From: Hyphomicrobiales bacterium
GTDB taxonomy: Bacteria > Pseudomonadota > Alphaproteobacteria > Rhizobiales > Aestuariivirgaceae
Direction: 5' to 3'
NCBI GenBank assembly: GCA_020029455.1
Contig: JAIBJH010000203.1
Location: 1-5,134 of the forward strand
Length of the DNA: 5,134 nucleotides
The notes beneath the pieces are model-generated. The model was given only the letters and a program-made list of their open reading frames with translations. It ran no database searches and was not told the DNA's origin. Below, one piece after another: positions 5,033 to 5,134 of this stretch (position 1 is the stretch's first letter; every line of letters begins with the position of its first letter). Made by a program: the position numbers and the translations under genes.

Positions 5033-5134
5033 TTATCGCTGGATCGGGGCAGGGCGGGCGAAGAGCATTACCACTTCGCTGGCGAGAAGGCCGATAGGGC
5101 CGAAGAGGAAAGTGGCGGGAAGAAGCGCGATAAG
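5033..5134 (-). CDS. C-terminal tail of a small membrane protein, possibly ABA4-like (DUF4281)
   Basis: Only the last 33 codons are in the window, ending in TAA at 5033-5035; the start lies beyond the right edge. The residues read L-I-A-L-L-P-A-T-F-L-F-G-P-I-G-L-L, then a further hydrophobic stretch and a basic end (A-R-P-A-P-I-Q-R). A terminal helix with F-G-P-x-G-L-L is what I expect at the C-terminus of ABA4-like proteins, a small four-helix membrane family named after a plant protein needed for neoxanthin formation and common in bacteria without known function. The short length seen makes this tentative. The 10-nt gap to the next gene marks them as one operon. Confidence 0.55.
   Translation of the reverse strand, partial: LIALLPATFLFGPIGLLASEVVMLFARPAPIQR

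Overview
This 5.1 kb window looks like chromosomal DNA of an alphaproteobacterium, most likely from the Hyphomicrobiales (Rhizobiales). Three things point there: an intergenic palindromic repeat of the RIME/Bru-RS kind (arms such as CCTTCTCCC/GGGAGAAGG and CCCTCATCCGGCC), a GGAAC-N17-CGTT promoter typical of the alphaproteobacterial general stress sigma factor EcfG, and a moderately high GC content with family members typical of that order. No rRNA, tRNA, CRISPR array, transposase or phage gene is visible.

Layout. The left edge (1-535, + strand) holds the C-terminal half of an EamA-type drug/metabolite transporter. Everything else is on the - strand and reads right to left. At the right edge (5033-5134) is the tail of a small membrane protein, tentatively ABA4-like (DUF4281). 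It is followed after 10 nt by an unrecognised seven-helix membrane protein (4207-5022), and a strong rho-independent terminator (4107-4144) closes that unit. Next come a small secreted four-cysteine protein (3734-4048), a hairpin (3701-3725), and a secreted TPR protein with a six-cysteine and beta-rich C-terminal half (2410-3624). An iron-type superoxide dismutase (1747-2346) has its own EcfG-like promoter. A 135 bp block of stacked hairpins (1593-1727) separates it from an M19 dipeptidase (532-1584), which ends tail to tail with the transporter, overlapping it by 4 bp.

How the genes work together. The two membrane genes at the right form one transcription unit. The SOD is probably switched on by general stress through EcfG, independently of or in addition to read-through from the TPR gene. 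The dipeptidase either depends on transcription from sodB through the repeat or has a promoter that I cannot see. The two exported cysteine-containing proteins are neighbours, but any joint role is conjecture. The window is mostly ordinary core or near-core genome. The points most worth checking are the stress promoter of sodB, the repeat whose arm serves as the ribosome binding site of the dipeptidase, and the uncharacterised secreted and membrane proteins.
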